Positions 62,196 through 64,000 of a stretch of 64,000 nucleotides of DNA are shown here, in pieces. The notes below the pieces were generated by a model, which worked only from the letters and a program-made list of their open reading frames with translations, did no database searches and was not told where the DNA came from. Position 1 is the first letter of the stretch, and each line of letters starts with the position of its first letter. The stretch is from Geoanaerobacter sp964528055 (GTDB lineage: Bacteria > Desulfobacterota > Desulfuromonadia > Geobacterales > DSM-12255), in the NCBI GenBank assembly GCA_964528055.1, contig CAZGQM010000002.1, forward strand, positions 1 to 64,000. The letters run 5' to 3'. The translations under genes were made by a program, and so were the position numbers.

Positions 62196-64000
62196 TCAGG
62201 GTGTTTTAGCTTTTGTGGAACTCTTAGCCTTTGGTTTGGCTTTCGACGGGCTCTTTTTTGACTTTTTCCCTTTTTTCGACTTGCTCTTCTTATGTCTCTT
62301 CGGTTCTGCGGATAGTTCGTCGCGAATGTTGCTGAGGAGCACAGTCGGTTCCTCCAGGGCCGGATCCGCCTGCTTTGCAGCCTCCAGGGCCTCCTTGGCT
62401 TCCTTGATGTGGCCGGTCTTCATGTATGCCCTGCCCAGGGCGTTAAGTGCCTTTGCATGGTCCTCTTTGAGATTTACGGCCTCCTTGTACGACGCAAGGG
62501 CCTCCTCGTAGCTTTTCTTGAACTCGTAGACAAGCCCCAGCTTGTAATGGCTGTTGGGGTCCTTGGGGGTCATCTCCACGTTTTCCTTCAAAAGCGTGAT
62601 AAGCTCGTCATAATTTTTGTTTTTTACATAGATCGCAGTGAGGGCGTTGCGGGCCTCTGCGTCATCCTTCTTAAGGCGAAGGATCTCTTTGAACTGTTTC
62701 TCTGCCTCATCCCCGAGGCTGTGTTTTCTGTAGAGCAGCGCCAGTTCCCTGCGAGCCTCAATACCTTCAGGCTGAAGCTTGATTGCTTCGGTGTACGAGT
62801 CAATCGCCTCCTTGGGGTCCTTGGACTGGCTCTGAATTCTGGCTAGTCGTATATACAGCTGTGTATCGTCCGCTCTCAGCTTCAGGAGTTCACGGTACTG
62901 TTCGGTCGCCTGGGTTGAGCTTCCTCGGGCGGCATAGATCTCTGCCAGCCTGTAGCGTGAATCTGCATGGTTTGGCGCGCTCTTGATCGCCTGCCGGTAT
63001 TCCACAACAGCCTCATCGATGAGACCCTTCTTTTCAAAGATCTGTCCTATCAGGTAGTGGAGCGGGGCGTTCGCACCATTAAGACGGAGAACCTCCCGAT
63101 ATTCGGCTATGGCGTCATCAGGACGCTCGCTGGCAGAGAGGGCGTCACCCAGCTTCTGGTGCGCGGCGGGGAAGTCCGGCTTGAGCTTGACAGCCGACTG
63201 ATACTCAGCCAGGGCTTTCTCGAATCTCCGTTCTGCCATGAAGGCGTCACCCTTCCTCATATGATCCAAGTGGAGATCGGGTGAAGGCTTTGGAGAAACG
63301 CCTGCAAGAAGAAATTCGAAATCTGCGGATTTTCTGTCACCCATCCGATCGTAAAGTTCTCCAAGCCTCCGGTGGATCTCCTTGCTCTGGGGGTTCGCTG
63401 CCAGTGTCTTCTTCAGTTCGTCAAGGGCCTTGTTGTACTGCTTGCGGGCAATGGATATCTCGGAAAGCCCCAGACGGGCTGCTTCAGAGGTGGGTTGTGA
63501 AAAAAGAGCCCTGTTGTATTCGGACTCAGCCTTATCCAGCTGGTTCTGTTGCATGTAGAGCCGTGCAAGGTCAATGTGAAGCCGAGCATCTGTCGGTGCG
63601 GACTTGAGCGCCTCACCGAGGTGGTACTGTGCCAGTGGATATAATTGCCGTTCGGAGAATACCCTGGCTAATCCTCTATGGTAGATGGGAGAGTTGTTCG
63701 CATTTACTGCCCTGGTAAGCTCAACGGCTGCATCATCCATCATCCCTTTATCTATGTAGATAAGCCCCAGGCTGCCGCCGGCCAGTGTAAAAGCCGGGTC
63801 GAGGCGGAGGGCTTCGCGATAATCGGCGACAGCTGCATCAAGGTTTCCTGCAGCCTCCATCCTTCGGCCTTTAATATAGCGTCCGACTGCTCCGTCCGGA
63901 CAGATCAGGCCGGCACGGGTCTCTGCCGCAGCCAGTTCGGATTCATCTGACTTGGCAGCCCTTTCCAGAATCTCGCGGGCCTCCCCACATTTGTCTGAGC
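62196..64000 (-). CDS. Long TPR-repeat protein (5' end outside the window)
   Basis: At least 600 aa of 34-residue tetratricopeptide repeats, for example KAESEYNRALFSQPTSEAARLGLSEI and KPDFPAAHQKLGDALSASERPDDAIAEYREV, ending with a strongly basic Lys/Ser/Pro tail (KRHKKSKSKKGKKSKKSPSK). The frame is open through 64000 without a start, so the protein continues to the right; an ATG at 63860 is internal. TPR solenoids bind proteins; the basic tail could bind nucleic acid or acidic surfaces. Function unknown. Confidence 0.85.
   Translation of the reverse strand, partial: SDKCGEAREILERAAKSDESELAAAETRAGLICPDGAVGRYIKGRRMEAAGNLDAAVADYREALRLDPAFTLAGGSLGLIYIDKGMMDDAAVELTRAVNANNSPIYHRGLARVFSERQLYPLAQYHLGEALKSAPTDARLHIDLARLYMQQNQLDKAESEYNRALFSQPTSEAARLGLSEISIARKQYNKALDELKKTLAANPQSKEIHRRLGELYDRMGDRKSADFEFLLAGVSPKPSPDLHLDHMRKGDAFMAERRFEKALAEYQSAVKLKPDFPAAHQKLGDALSASERPDDAIAEYREVLRLNGANAPLHYLIGQIFEKKGLIDEAVVEYRQAIKSAPNHADSRYRLAEIYAARGSSTQATEQYRELLKLRADDTQLYIRLARIQSQSKDPKEAIDSYTEAIKLQPEGIEARRELALLYRKHSLGDEAEKQFKEILRLKKDDAEARNALTAIYVKNKNYDELITLLKENVEMTPKDPNSHYKLGLVYEFKKSYEEALASYKEAVNLKEDHAKALNALGRAYMKTGHIKEAKEALEAAKQADPALEEPTVLLSNIRDELSAEPKRHKKSKSKKGKKSKKSPSKAKPKAKSSTKAKTP

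Overview
The window looks like a chromosomal segment from a Geobacter-like member of the Desulfuromonadota. I infer this from gene content: an LL-diaminopimelate-aminotransferase-like end, futalosine-route menaquinone genes, a PanP-type aspartate decarboxylase, a DUF4197 protein, an ovothiol synthase, many PAS/Cache two-component proteins, and a short peptide gene followed by a radical SAM/SPASM maturase of the kind I remember as the Geobacter 'geopeptide' system. No sequence search was possible, so family names rest on motifs and memory.

Layout. 1-10 kb: housekeeping and redox genes (aminotransferase end, two flavoproteins, a VOC protein, a radical SAM enzyme with extra cysteines, an AHSA1-type protein, a diaminopimelate-decarboxylase-family enzyme, a HAD phosphatase, PanP and a YgjP-like metallopeptidase). 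10-23 kb: DUF4197, a BamE-like lipoprotein, glycogen phosphorylase, DUF4337, a 59-aa CsbD-like gene, DUF3617, an NfeD/stomatin pair, a RIO-type kinase, the PhnA-like/CvfB-like/DTW cluster, DUF1003, a hotdog thioesterase and a minimal parvulin. 23-35 kb: PEP carboxylase, DUF1456, a BioD/DRTGG protein, a DUF1566-like lipoprotein, a B12-type radical SAM protein followed closely by an OvoA ovothiol synthase, an SrkA-like kinase and a Dus-family enzyme. 35-41 kb: a hybrid PAS kinase, a diguanylate cyclase, a divergent pair of exported thiol proteins (peroxiredoxin and glutaredoxin-like), TadA and tRNA-Ser(CGA).

41-45.3 kb lies directly downstream of the tRNA and is more AT-rich. It holds two Sel1-repeat proteins, a possible group II intron relic, a pair of unrecognised genes (one cysteine-rich) and three AT-rich palindromes. 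It reads like an accessory island.

45.3-54.7 kb is the most interesting part. A TonB-dependent receptor and an orphan periplasmic binding protein are transcribed leftward. Divergently, a 34-codon peptide gene is followed by a GC-rich attenuator-like hairpin, a radical SAM/SPASM maturase and a membrane sensor kinase. A sigma-54 response regulator with its own Cache sensor kinase converges on these. I see a peptide-maturation locus embedded in a sensing and uptake neighbourhood; that these parts form one system is inference.

54.7-64 kb: another large Cache/PAS/GAF kinase with a stand-alone receiver, mqnB-mqnD, a receiver-PAS-PAS-PAS protein with no output domain, an RlpA-like protein and a long TPR protein that runs off the right edge. 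GC-rich stem-loops with the core GGCGGCC/GGCCGCC recur at several gene ends across the first 23 kb.
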